A DNA stretch of 64,000 nt from Humulus lupulus (GCF_963169125.1 NC_084796.1:90132888-90196887); one strand, 5' to 3'; numbered from the stretch's first letter, positions 1-11,806 are shown. Notes: generated by a model from the letters alone, not told the origin. Translations and numbers: made by a program.

Positions 1-2
1 CG

Positions 3-1560
3 CTTAGTAGGAAAAGTTATGGAAATTTAGCAGCATTAGCTGGAATAGAAAAGCCACTACAGCAGGAGCTAATCAATGCCGGAATAGAAGTAATTGTTGG
101 CAAGCTAGCTAACTTGTCTATCCAGGAAAATCTACTAGAAGATATACGGATTGGTCAGGGACATGACGACACACTAACAACACATATGGATGCAGTCAAA
201 GAAGGCAATGCCACAGATTTCTCAATATCTAGTCAAGGTTTATTGAGATATAAGGATCAGGTATGCGTGCCAAATGATCAGAAGATTAAGAGGACTATTC
301 TAGAAGAGGCGCACAGTACCCCATACTCAGTTCACCCAGGGTCTACCAAGAGGACTCATGACATCAAGGTAATCTATTGGTGGCCAGGGATTAAGAAGGA
401 CATAGCAGAGTTTGTGTCTAAGTGTCTTGTATGCCGGCAAGTGAAAGTAGAGCATCAGCGAACTGCATGCTTTTTGCAACCGCTTAGCGTACTAGAATGG
501 AAGTGGGACGATATAGCTATGGACTTCGTGACAGGTTTGCCAAGAACGAACAAGCAGCATGATTCCGCTTGAGTAGTAATAGATAGACTAACCAAGTCAG
601 CTCATTTCCTGCCTGTTAAGACTTCATACACGGCATACCAATATGCAGACATCTACGTCCAAGAGATAGTACGGTTGCATGGAATCCCCAAGACAATAGT
701 GTCAGATAGTGGATCGGTGTTTACATCGAGATTTTGGGGAAGTTTACAGCAAGCTATGGGAACTAAGTTAAGTCTTAGTACAACTTTTCATCCTCAAACA
801 GACGGGCAGTCCGAGCGTACGATTCAAATTTTAGAAGTTATGCTACGCGCTGTGTACTTGATTACGGATGATCATGGAATAAGTACTTGTCGCTGATAGA
901 GTTTTCCTACAACAATAGCTACCAGCCAACGATTGGGATGGCACCTTATGAGTTGCTATATGGAAGAAGGTGCCGATCACCGTTGCACTGGGACGATGTA
1001 GCAGAAAGACAGCTTCTAGGTCTCGAAGCCGTTAGACAAGCTCAAGAAGTAGTAGCGCTTATTAGACAACGTATGCTTGCTGCTTAAATCCGTTAGAAAA
1101 GCTATGCGGATTCCAAGCGACGCGATATGGAATTCAACGTTGGAGATCAAGTCTTCTTGAAGATATCTCCTATGAAAGGTGTAAAGCGGTTTGGGAAGAA
1201 AGGCAAGTTTAGTCCCCGATTTATAGGTCCTTTTGAGATATTGGACAAAGTGGGAGCAGTTGCGTATAGACTAGCCCTACCGCCAGCACTAGCAGATAGT
1301 CACAACGTGTTCCACATCACTATGCTACGCAAGTATGTGTCCGACACATCTCAAGTCCTCAAGTACGATACTATAACACTCCAGAAAGACTCGAGTTACG
1401 AGGAACGGCCGGTTAGCATCCTGGATAATGGGTGAAGCAGTTACAGTCCAAAAAAATTCCTATACTCAAAGTCCTATGGAGTAATAGTTCTGAACGAGAG
1501 GCAACGTGGGAGTTGGAGGAGAACATGCAAGGCTGGTATCCGGAGTTATTTGGTAAGTAA
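3..1560 (+). pseudogene. Ty3/gypsy pol remnant: RNase H tail, integrase and chromodomain-like C-terminus (element A)
   Basis: Integrase joins element cDNA to host DNA. Reading starts in frame 3 at the window edge. The zinc-binding HHCC region lies at about 320-440 (SVHPGSTK ... KCLVCRQVK). The catalytic core follows, with Asp in MDFVTGLP, Asp in SDSGSVF and Glu in SERTIQ; here SDSG replaces the usual SDRG. The C-terminal part (1127-1435, then to the TAA at 1558-1560) ends in EATWELEENMQGWYPELF, typical of the chromodomain-like tail of Tekay-type chromoviruses. Lesions are a TGA at 570-572 where the family has Trp before VVIDRLTKSAHF, a frameshift near 850-890, and stops at 1085-1087 and 1433-1435. 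It cannot make a full integrase. Assignment is secure from the motifs. Confidence 0.93.
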
Positions 1561-1597
1561 ATTTAGAGGACGAAACTCTTTTTAGTAGGGGAGAATT

Positions 1598-3527
1598 GTA
1601 GAGTCCAAGAACATTACTTAGCCAGTTAGATAGTAGTATAATAGTAATAGTAGAAGTCTTTTTATGACTGTTGATTTTGGTTCAGACCGGGATTTAATTG
1701 GACACTCATAGTAACACTTGTAGATATTCTAAGTTTAACCTATAGTTTAAGAATATAAATTTTAACCTAAGGTTTGATTAATATGATTGATATTGATGGT
1801 GATATTTATTATATTATAAGGTTTAGATAGACCCAATAAGAAAGTAACACTTGTCTTGTGTATGTTTAATGATAATTAAGTATTTTTTCGGAATATGTTT
1901 ATTAAGAGTAATATTTTAATATCCTAGGGTCTGTCAGCAGCTTTGAAAACGTTAGAGGACTTAGTCAAAGTTGTTTACTCAATTCAAATTAAGCTGAAAT
2001 TGTGCAATTTCGTGTTTAAATATTCAGCGTATGCCGATATATCGCAGCTATGGGGGGTGATATATCGTAGTACGGGGATACGAAAAACATGTAACTTCGC
2101 ACGATCACCTCGACGAGCCTCGGGCATGCTGGCCCAGGTGATATATTGCCTACAAGGTGCGATATATCGGCTCCTTTAGTATATTTTTGAATGTTTTTGA
2201 AAACGTTCTCATTTTAATCTTTAACCTCTTGATAAGTTCGACATCTTTCTGACCGAGTCTACAGCCTCTGCTGAACGATAATTCAAATATTTTTCACTTC
2301 GAAAGCCATTATTTTATTCAAGTTAAATGAAGATCTTTCCATTCTTGAACTGTATAAATAGGACCTAGTTCCCAGCCCTTTATTCATTCATCAAGCTAAG
2401 TTCATAGGCTGTAAGCTGCTAGGTTATTTTTGAGAGTGTAAACTCTTGGGTTGGGGATTATAAGCTTAATCATTATAAGCTTTTCAAACACTTGGGAAGT
2501 AAGATTTATAGCACATTTCGGTTCAAGGTTTAGATCGGTCATAGAAGCATTCAAGGTATTCCAAACTCTAGTTCATTTTGGTATTGTTTTCCTTAAGATC
2601 TTATAGTTTTCTACTCTACACCCTAACTTTATTCTTTATTCTTGGATAGGAAATCTAAGTTCTTGAACATAAGGTTTTTGGTAAGTATATTCTTGATGGT
2701 ATAGTTCGTCCATTTTTTTCAATCCTTTTTCTTCAGTATACTCACCCTTTCATTGATGGTTTTTCGGAGTGTCCCAAAATCCCAAACCTGTTCACATATC
2801 CCGGTACTTTTGGTAAGGAAAATAGGATAAGATATTATGTGTTATGCCATATGTTATCTTATGATTTATGTGTTATGTTAACTTATGATTTGTGTGTTAT
2901 GTATGTTTGTAGACTTGGGCATATGACCTGTACAACTAACAAGCCCCAATAAATTTATGGGCATATGACTTGCTTAGCTAGCAAGCCCCACAAATCTAAT
3001 GGGCATATGACTTCTTTAGTTTATGGGACCCCAAGTAATAATGGCTATTATAGTATATGTGACATATGTTATGATATGTTTTAGTATATGTTGACATGAA
3101 TTTTATGTATATGATTTATGTGTTAGATTTTACTTGCTGGGCATTAGGCTCACTCCTTTATGTTTATATGTGCAAGAAAATAGCTTTGGTGGCGGGAAAG
3201 GTTCTTGGAAGCTTGGGGATGTGTATTGAGGCGGAATGGAATCGAAGGACCGAGAGTTCGATTCGAGGATGTAGTCTTTTTAATTATGGTTTTCTATGTT
3301 TTTTTCCGTAATTGATTGTAATAAGTTTTAATTAAGTTTTAATTATATCAAAGTTATGTTTTGTTTAAAACAATGAGATCCCAATGTCATACTTATGAAT
3401 TTTATATCGTTTTAAACTTTTACCTTACAGTTCTGAAATAAAGATATGTTATTTCAAATGTATTTTTTCGTAAGTTTTGTATAGAAGTTAGTAATGGTCC
3501 AAGGTCTAGAGTAGTTGGGTCATTACA
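1598..3527 (+). repeat. 3' LTR of element A
   Basis: It starts TGTAGAGTCC directly after the polypurine tract and ends GGGTCATTACA, 1930 bp. The same ends occur in both LTRs of element D (1986 and 1982 bp). It contains a TATA box at 2353-2360, a four-box GATATATCG array upstream of it, and a GTAAGT donor-like site at 2681. Short ORFs inside it are chance frames. Confidence 0.92.
2036..2360 (+). promoter_or_regulatory. U3 promoter of LTR A: four GATATATCG boxes and TATA box
   Basis: GATATATCG or a one-base variant occurs at 2036, 2059, 2140 and 2161 (spacing 23, 81, 21). A TATAAATA box follows at 2353-2360, so transcription would start near 2385. The same 2+2 box layout is present in LTR B and both D LTRs. 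That these boxes bind a factor is inference; the TATA assignment is standard for U3. Confidence 0.7.
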
Positions 3528-4132
3528 GCCTCGATCCTCGCTTGATTCCGACTCCTAGAACTCAATATTTCTTCGAAATTGCCACGAACGTCATAAAGGT
3601 TAACGGGAGAGAGAAAAAGTGTTTTTTTAACGTACGGTTCTATCTGACAAACTACTTCAGGCTTAAGTAACCTCAAATAAAACCTAATGCTCGGGATTCC
3701 AAAAACATCCCTGAGGACATAATAGTCAAAACTCCCAGAATTTCCTCCTAATCTCAGTAACACCCAATTTACCATCAAATAATCACTCTCATTATCTAAT
3801 ATCCCAATAATTGACCCCGTTATGACAAAACCACTAATTTACAATATAAAATTGTCTCATGCCGAATAGCTCGAATATATCTCCATAATAATGGGATCTC
3901 ATCCATAACTCACAATATGCACCTAAAATACACAAATATGCCCTCAACGGGCCATATTACCAAAATGCTCTAATAATCAAATGTGGACCCACATGCATGC
4001 ATTTAACATCATATTATAATATAATTTACACAAACATGCATATAATCATTTAATTGCATAATTAAACAATTATGGCCCTCCTGGCCTACTAATCCAGCTA
4101 CTAAACCGCATTAGGGATTTCGGGGCATGACA
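3528..4132 (-). repeat. Truncated LTR of another Ty3/gypsy family (Tekay-like)
   Basis: On the minus strand it begins TGTCATGCCCCGAAATCCC at 4132, the TG start and CCCCGAAAT style of large gypsy LTRs. It runs left until it meets the end of LTR A at 3528, so A appears to have inserted into it. No internal region is visible. An open frame at 3506-3778 is only LTR sequence. Confidence 0.6.
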
Positions 4133-4485
4133 AAAATAGGTATGGTGGCGGTAAGATTCTTGGCCACTTCGGATTGTGTATTGGGGGAGAATGGATTGAG
4201 TGGACTGCGTGAACGATTTGAGGACAAAGTTGTTTTTAGTCATTTCAATTATGTTTATATGTATTTTTTCGCAGTTGATTTTGTAACGAATTTGTTTAAG
4301 ATTTAAGATATGTTTTTTTTCAAACAATGGGATCCCACATCTTACACCGAATTTTTATATTTTAACCTTTGCATTACAATTTTTAATAAAGTTATTACTA
4401 TTTCATATGTATGTTTTCTTAAGATTAGTGTCTATGTATAGTAGTTATTAATGATCCAAAGTCTAGAATTAGTTGGGTCATTACA
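4133..4485 (+). repeat. 3' end fragment of an A/B-family LTR
   Basis: This aligns by eye with the last 350 bp of LTR A (3178-3527) and ends in the same GGGTCATTACA at 4485. Its beginning is cut by the LTR at 3528-4132. What follows at 4486 is LTR-middle sequence, not a primer site, which fits an element inserted into an older LTR of its own family. Confidence 0.75.
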
Positions 4486-4759
4486 TTAAAGCTTTCCAAT
4501 CTAAATCTTTTATAAACACTTGGGAAGTAAGTTTTTGTGTGATTTCGATGTTCAAGGTGTAGATCGAGGTTGTAAGATATCCAAGGTATTATTTATCTTC
4601 AGGTTTAGTTCACTATAGTTTCTATTATTCTTTCATTTTTCTTCAAATCCTAACTTGTGATAGTGACTTTTGGTTAGGTGTTCAATTTCTTTGAAACATA
4701 AGGTTTTTGGTAAGTTACTATCTTGATGGTTTAGATTTTCTATTCATCTTCTTTCTCTA

Positions 4760-4769
4760 GAGGACTTAT
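4760..4769. repeat. LINE target-site duplication, 3' side copy
   Basis: GAGGACTTAT here matches 9692-9701. The similarity may extend 5 more bases with one mismatch (4760-4774 against 9692-9706). The uninterrupted sequence is also seen in the right arm near 10665, which confirms the empty site. Confidence 0.88.
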
Positions 4770-4943
4770 AATTTTTTTTTTGATCAAGAAGAATGGATGA
4801 ACTTCATTAATCAAACAAGCAAAAAGTTACAGACAAAAACCAACTAACAGCAACCGAAGGCTAAAAACAGCAAGCCTCAACAATACAACACAACAAGCTA
4901 AGAACAAACACTACAGGAAACTACAGAACACCTCAAATAACAA

Positions 4944-7900
4944 TTACATTGTGAACTGAGATAACAAAATTTTTTCCTGGGCAGAAAGTTTCTTTTTACT
5001 AACACTGTTAAGCCTATGATGCATTAGAAGTTTAACTTCAGAAGCTAAACTAGTAGCAGATCGAGAGTAATGATAAAAAACACAGCCATTGCGATTCCTC
5101 CAAATGTTGTACACTACAGCAGCTAACATCATGATATAGATATGAGACAAGAATCCATTGTTTCTGCTAGAAAGCCAATCTCTCCATCTATCAAATTCAT
5201 AAGGCCAAGTACTGATGCCCATCCACTCAAAGATTTGCTCCAGCACCTGTTTTGACAGAGTACAAGCAAAGAACAAATGGGAGTGGCTCTCTTCATAATC
5301 ACCACAAACTGGGCACATTAAAGAGTCAAGAGGCACTCTGAACCGAAGCATGTTATCATAAGTGAGCAACTAAGAATTGATAACCTGCCATAACAGAAAT
5401 CTATGCTTAGGGAAAGATAATCTACACCAAACTGCTTTGTAGTATCCAACCTGAACATGATTCAGGAAATTAATATAAAGTTTGGTAGAGCAGAACTTCC
5501 CATTTAAACCAGCAGCATTAACATCCTCCTTACTGAATTTGCCTCTGAGATTGCATAATTTCCTCCAATACCAGCTGGTATCCGGAGGCAACCTATAGGA
5601 CCAGAAATCAGAGTCTTTCAGATAAATTGAGTATATCCATTTCACCCACAACACATCATGCTTTTCAGAGATTGCCCAAATATACTTAGCCAAAATTGCA
5701 TGATTCCATCTCTGACCATTTCTGAAGCCGAGCCCCCCATAAGCCTTAGGCAGACAAACTTTTTCCCAAGATGCCATATGAATCTTGCATCTATTCCCAT
5801 TAAGACCCCAAACAAAACCACGACAGAGCCTCTCAATTTCCTTGATTATGCTTTGAGGAAGAATAAAAATGCTCATCCAATAGTTCCTCAGACCAAAATG
5901 AACTGTATGTATCAATTGCATTCTGCCAGCAAATGATAGGTATCTACTTGCCCAAGTGTGTAATCTAATTTTTATTTTTTGAATAATGACATCACAATCT
6001 TCATGCTTCCATTTGGTAGGTCTCATAGGGACACCAAGGTAATTCAGAGGAAAAAATCCCTCAGACAGCTTCAGTTCAGCAGATAATTGCACTCTGTGAG
6101 CAGCTAAAACTCCTCCATAGAAAACCTGAGATTTGCTCTCATTAATTTGAAGCCCTGTCACAGAACTAAACTCCCCAACCACACTCTTAACGATTTTGAC
6201 TGATGATAAAGTCCCTTTGCAAAAAATCAATAAGTCATCAGCAAAACATAAGCTTATGAGTTTAAGATTCTTACACAAAGGATGATATCTGAAAGTAGAG
6301 TTTTGAGCAGCTAAATGGACACTTCTGGTTAGATACTCCATAACTAGGACAAATAAGAGAGGGGAAATTGGATCCCCTTGTCGAAGACCCTTCTCGCCTT
6401 TAAACCTGCCCTGGACCCTTCCATTCAAGATTAATGAATAAGAAGTTTTGCACAGACAAGTCATAATCCAGCCAATAAATCTAGATGGGAAACATAAAGC
6501 CTTTAGGAGTTCCTCAATAAACCTCCAATCTATTGTATCATAATCTTTGCTTATGTCAATTTTAATTACACACCTTGGTGATATGGACGATCTTCTGTAA
6601 TTCTTGATAATATCTTGACAAATTAGAACATTGTGGGCTATAGATCTATCTTGTATAAAAGCTTCCTGATTAGGATGAGCTAACACAGGGAGGACTTTGG
6701 CTAAACGAGAACAAAGTAGCTTTGAAACACATTTATACAATGTTGAGAAACATGCTATAGGTCTGAAATCCACTGCCCGACTAGGGGTGTCAACTTTAGG
6801 TATCAAAGACAAAGAGGTATTCAGTAATTCTTCTGGAATAAAACCTGTCTCAAAAAATAGAAGTATAGCTCTACAAATTTCATCACCTATGTCTTGCCAC
6901 ATCACCTTAAAGAAAGCTGAACCATAACCATCCGGACCTGGAGTTTTGATGCTAGAAATACTGAAGATGGCATCTCGAATTTCCTTATGCGTGAACGGTT
7001 TCAATAACAGAAGCTGCTGGTCTAAAGACAGTTTTAATCCCATATCTACAATCTAACTGTTTAAACCCTTGGAAGCCGAACTGGGACTCCCCATTATACC
7101 TTTAAAATGATTCATAAAATGAAACACAACTTCAGAGTAGTTATCCACCACCCTTCCTTGCTCATTTATGAAAGTGGCTATTAATTTATCCTCTTTACGC
7201 TTCTTCAAACAAGCCAAAAAGAAAGCAGTATTCATATCACCTTGTTTCAGCCAACTTATCTTACTCCTTTGAGCTAAAAAACAGTGATATCTTTTCTCTT
7301 GGACTCTGAAATTTTCAGCTGCAATCTTCACAATGTCTTCAAATACAAGGTTGCTAGGATGATGTTGAGCATGATACAAAGCATCTTGATATTGGTCCTT
7401 AGCTTTTTGAAACTGAACCCCTATATCTCCAATATGGTCCACGTTAAAACTCTTTAGTTTATGCTTTAGCCTCATTGTCTTCAAAAAGATAGTTTTCAAA
7501 CCTGTCCCCTTCATCGACTGCCTCCAACTGTCTAATACCAGTTGCTTAAAATTAACATACTCAGTCCAAAAATTATAGAACCGAAAAGGTTTAACACCCA
7601 AATTCTCTACTGGGATAACATATATACTGCAGGAACAATGATCTGAACTAGTTTCCCATTTAAACACAGCTGAAGTATTGGGAAAACCATCTAACCATTC
7701 CTCATTTATAAATGCATGGTCTATCTTAGGTTAAATTCGAGCCATTCCATCTTGATTGTTAGTCTACGAAAAAAAGAATCCAGTACTCTTAAGAGCTTCC
7801 AAATGGTTCATAGCAATCCAATGAGAAGAGTCTACAATTTCCATCTAAGAAACTGGCTTTCCCCCATTCCTATCCTTTGCAGTGAAAACAACATTAAAAT

Positions 7901-8318
7901 CGCCTAAAATAATCCAAGAGTTTATTGGACGAACAAGCTGAGATAAACCCTACCATAAGAACTTCCTCTCCTCCAAAGTGTTGCGACCATAAACAAAAGT
8001 AACATTAACAGACTGTTTGTGACTTGTCATTCTAACAAGGCAGTGAACAAAATGAGTATCCTCCTCTATCACACTAAGTTTGACAAACACTTTCCTCCAT
8101 ATGATTAAGATTCTTCCCTCTGTCACAGAATTAGAATAATAGTCCCAGTTCCTGAATTTATTCATCATTAATTCCTACACTCTTATTCCCTTCATTTTAG
8201 TCTCTAAAATAGCTCAAATCCCTATTTTATTCTTACTACAAATGTCTAACACAGCAGAATGTTTCTTCGCGCTATTCAAACCCTTTATATTCCAGCTAAG
8301 GATATTACAATTATCCAT
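4944..8318 (-). pseudogene. LINE ORF2: endonuclease, reverse transcriptase, zinc-binding C-terminus
   Basis: ORF2 nicks the target and reverse-transcribes the LINE RNA. The ATG at 8318 overlaps the ORF1 stop (8311-8313) in ATGGATAA. In order: apurinic-type endonuclease (ILSWNIKGLN at the N-terminus, SWIILGDFN near residue 135, KIDHAFINEEWL), RT with KTPGPDGYGSAFFK, RQGDPISPLLF and the catalytic FADDLLIF near residue 690, and a zf-RVT-like tail (CPVCGDYEESHSHLFF). The whole 1125-codon span keeps one frame with about eight in-frame stops, for example after RKFLW, after INEQ...GLNS near 7053 and at 5370-5372. The 557-aa piece 5370-7043 is the RT. Length is close to normal for plant L1 ORF2. Confidence 0.93.
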
Positions 8319-9666
8319 TACAAGATTGCAAATTACCCCTGCCTCCTTCACTCCCCTCTGCCTGATCCTGAAGCACCCCAAATCCATTTATTAGCTTCTT
8401 CCCTTGGACCACATCTTTGTGAACATTCTTACTATTACTACCTCTTTGTCCTTGCTTATTTAGAGACCCTAGTTTCTTAGGAGTTTGCCAGTTATTTCTT
8501 GATGTCAGCTCCCCAACATCAGTTGTTTCCTCCAGTATCTTCGTAGTGCCTGAAGACTACCCCTGTCCAACATCAGCATCCGCAGTTTGCTTCTGAGCCA
8601 TTCCAGTAGGTGATGGCAGCCCTTGTTTGTCTTTACCCCTATCATTCTCTTGAGAAATTTTAGGTAGAGAAGCTTTCTGACCCACTTGTGGCCTCTGCTC
8701 CTTGCGACAATCAGACATGGTATGACCATAGCCTTCACAGTTTTTGCACTTGACAGGCAGCCATTCATAATCCACCCCTTGCTCCACTAGCTGACCTTGC
8801 TCATTCATATAGTGAATAATCCTAGGTGGATTATCTGAAAGTTCTACCTCCACCAAAATCCTAGCAAACTGAACTCGAGTTCTCTCTCGGGTAAATTTAT
8901 CCACCATAATCAGCTTGCCTATAGTACTAACTAAAGCACTAAGGCATTTGCTTCCCCAATATTTAAGGCCATCATGTTATCTAATCCACAAAGAAACTGA
9001 ACGGATCAAACGAATTGCGTTTAAATCCGTTGTCCACAGTCGAACAATCACAGGTTTTCTGTCAAAATGAAGACAACCATTCTCCAACACATGGCTTCTA
9101 GTAGCCTCATCATTAAACTTAACCATTATCAGACCCATAGTCATCCTAGAAATTTGAGCAATCCCTAGATGACCCCAAACTCTCTTGATAACTCCTTCAA
9201 ACACAGCTATTGGAGGGTTAGCTCCAAGAACCATACATATGACTGCTGAGTTCCAATTAGCCGCCTGGCTTCTCACTTCATCCTCATCAATTAGGGCAAT
9301 CCTCTTACCATCCTTAACCAGTGGTTCAACATACTCTAAATTCTGTTCACTGAAAGAGAGCTTACCCGAATTAAATTGATTCTAGTGTTTTTGGGTCGAA
9401 GATTGATAATCTCCATTCTCCATTTTGTCCGCCCAGCTAGTAGCAGCAAACCCAGCTCCATTCGGTTCATCTTCTTGAACTTCACCATCAGCGATCTCTC
9501 CCAAATCTGACTCTATTAGATTCTTACCCAGAACCTGAACATTGCCCTCACCAAGAGCCTCTTCACGAACAAACTCAGTCCCAGAATTCTCACTTTGGAT
9601 TGAAGGCAGACCTTGAGCCTCTGATCTTGTCACCGGTTTCCTGTCCGACTTCTTCTTCTTCGCCAT
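8311..9666 (-). pseudogene. LINE ORF1: DUF4283-type RNA-binding protein with CCHC knuckle
   Basis: ORF1 proteins coat LINE RNA. The start is the ATG at 9666 (MAKKKKSDRKPV), with a basic N-terminus that resembles a nuclear-localisation signal. The middle (about 8977-9276) matches the DUF4283 type seen in plant LINE and gag-like proteins. The knuckle CKNCEGYGHTMSDC (CX2CX4HX4C) is near 8720-8760. The whole 452-codon frame is continuous to the TAA at 8311-8313, with three in-frame stops (at 9382, 8977 and 8557). No frameshift is visible. The DUF4283 call is by pattern recognition only. Confidence 0.88.
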
Positions 9667-9691
9667 GGAAGAGAGAAAAATCGAGAGATAT

Positions 9692-9701
9692 GAGGACTTA
9701 T
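9692..9701. repeat. LINE target-site duplication, 5' side copy
   Basis: GAGGACTTAT, identical to 4760-4769. It marks the 5' boundary of the LINE. Confidence 0.88.
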
Positions 9702-10168
9702 GATTTGTTATGTCTAGTTTTAGGAGTTTTCAATCCCGCTCTTGTCAAAAATATTTCAGTTTTTGGTAAGGAAAATTAGGTAGTTTAGTATTATGACCTA
9801 GTTTATGTTTGTATGACCTAACATTTCAGGTACAATAAAGGGGTAAGTGTGTCTGGACCTAAGGTGTCCAATGATGTATGACAGACTTATGTCCAGTAGT
9901 CTCGGTTGCGAAAACATTATGACGGACCTAAGTGATGTCCGGGGCTTAATTACCAACCCTGTATAAACACTTATCTTTTTATTATATCTGACATGTTATT
10001 ATAACCTATGACCTATAGTTATGATGATATGTATGACTTATGACTTATGATTTATGATCCACGACCTATGATTTATGGATATGATGTATGATATGATTTA
10101 GGTTATGATATGACCTAGGGTTTATTGTTCTGTGATTAGTATAAATAAGTTTTGGTATGACTTTGGTA

Positions 10169-11770
10169 AATCACACAACAATAAACCCTAGGTCATATCA
10201 TAACCTGAATCATATCATATATCATAATCTAAGTAATAGCCATAAATCATAAGTCATAGATCATAAATCATAAGTCATAAGTCATAATCATAACTATAGG
10301 TCATAGGTGATAATAGCAAGTCTAATATAATAAAAAGATAAGCGTTTATATAGGGGTGGCAATTAAGCCCCGGACATAAGTCCGTCATACACCAGACATC
10401 ACTTAGGTCTGTCATAAAATTTTGGCAACCAAGCCTACTGGACATAGTCCGTCATACATCATAGGAAACCTTAGGTCCAGACATACTTACCCCCTTTATT
10501 GTACCTAAAATGTTAGGTCATACAAACATAAACAATATCATAAACTACATGAACTTGGTAATAATACTAAACTACCTAATTTTCCTTACCAAAATCCAAA
10601 ATATTGGAGACAAGAACAGGATTGAAAACTCCTAAAACCAGCTATAAGAAACCATAAGTCCTCTAGCGAAAGAAGATGAATAAAAAATCTAAACCATCAA
10701 GATAGTAACTAACTGAAAACCTTATGTTTCAAAGAAATTGAACACCTAACCAAAAGTCACTATCACAAGTTAGGATTTGAAGAAAAATGAAAGAATAATA
10801 GAGACTATAGTGAACTAAACCTGAAGATAAAGAATAGCTTGGATATCTTACAACCTTGATTTATACCTCAAACATCAAAATCACACAAAAACTTACTTCC
10901 CAAGTGTTTATAAAAGCTTTAGATTTGAAAGCTTTAACCCCAAAACCCTAGTGTTTCTCTCTATAATGAACTTAGCATTTGGAGGCTCTGAACTGTGCTT
11001 GAATGATGAATAGAATGGCTGAGTGAAGGGTCCTGTTTATATAGTTCGAGGAGTGAAACTAACTCCTTTTAAAAATGAATAAATAAATGACTAAAAATGA
11101 ATTTTTTCACTCAACAGAGGCACATAACTCGGTCAAAAATGCTCAGGTGCAAGTCAAGGTTGTCGAGAGTAGTTTCCAGTTCAGAATTCTACGAAAATTA
11201 AAAAATGGGTTATGGAGTCGATATATTGCCTAGGGTAGGTGATATATTTCCCCTACCTATGTCCTGAGGGTTCGTGGTTTTGTTCGTGTGAAGTCGACGT
11301 GTTTTCCGTATCAATCATAGGCGACATATCGGCCTCTACAGGTGCGATATATCGGCATACGCTGATATTTCAAACTCTTTTTTGCACATTTCAGGATAAT
11401 TTGAAATTGATTAAAACTACTTTGACTGTGTAAAACGTGATCCTAACAGATAATGGAAGGTTCTAGAGCTTCTCGATCTTTCTTTTAATTAAACTATTAA
11501 TCAAAAATACTTAAATCCTTAATAAACATGCTTGTGACAAGTGTCACGTTCTTAATTATTTTATCTTATAAATATTATTCTTGGGACCCACTAAATTAAT
11601 CAAACCTTATGTTCAAATTAATATTTCTAAACCATAGGTTAAACTTATAAAATTCATAATTATTTCTATGAGTTTCCAACTAAACCCCGAATTTGACCAA
11701 TATCCACGAAAACTAAATTCTACAACTACTACTATTACTATCTAGCTAAGTAAAATTCTGGGACGCTACA
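10169..11770 (-). repeat. 3' LTR of element B (right arm of the inverted repeat within it)
   Basis: It starts at 11770 as TGTAGCGTCCCAG. A TATA box lies at about 11037-11042. Four GATATATCG-like boxes lie at 11346, 11323, 11241 and 11220. The last part, 10169-10937, is the right arm of the fold-back. About 350 bp of the expected LTR 3' end is absent here. Confidence 0.85.
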
Positions 11771-11806
11771 ATTCTCCCCTACTTAAAAGAATTTCGTCCT
11801 CGAAAT

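Larger units (their letters stand above)
1..3527 (+). mobile_element. Ty3/gypsy element A (chromovirus type), 3' portion cut by window start
   Basis: The internal region encodes the RNase H tail and integrase of a Ty3/gypsy polyprotein. A polypurine tract (about 1584-1597) and a complete TG...CA 3' LTR (1598-3527) follow. Gag, protease, RT and the 5' LTR lie left of the window. The protein and LTR are close to element D at 35735-45410, so A and D belong to one family. The right flank is a different gypsy LTR, so A sits inside that older LTR; the expected 5-bp duplication would start GCCTC at 3528, but its partner is outside the window. Confidence 0.93.
4770..9691 (-). mobile_element. Full-length plant L1-type LINE
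   Basis: A non-LTR retrotransposon in minus orientation. The poly(A) tail appears as a T tract at about 4771-4781. ORF2 ends at 4944, ORF1 starts at 9666, and the 5' end lies at the duplicated GAGGACTTAT. Only about 25 bp precede the ORF1 ATG, so the 5' UTR is very short or slightly truncated. Each ORF stays in one reading frame, broken only by stop codons. Insertion was into the left arm of the LTR inverted repeat. Confidence 0.93.
4486..10137 (+). repeat. Left arm of LTR inverted repeat (split by a LINE)
   Basis: 4486-4769 plus 9702-10137 form about 720 bp of A/B-family LTR sequence. It is the reverse complement of 10169-10937 at roughly 93-95% by eye. The two arms are separated by only 31 bases (10138-10168). 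The LINE at 4770-9691 interrupts this arm. Confidence 0.85.

Noticed and set aside
1943..2179. 78-aa frame in LTR A
   Set aside because: It covers the GATATATCG array; related LTRs do not keep it in frame.
3506..3778. 90-aa minus-strand frame
   Set aside because: It lies entirely in LTR sequence across an LTR boundary and shows no domain.
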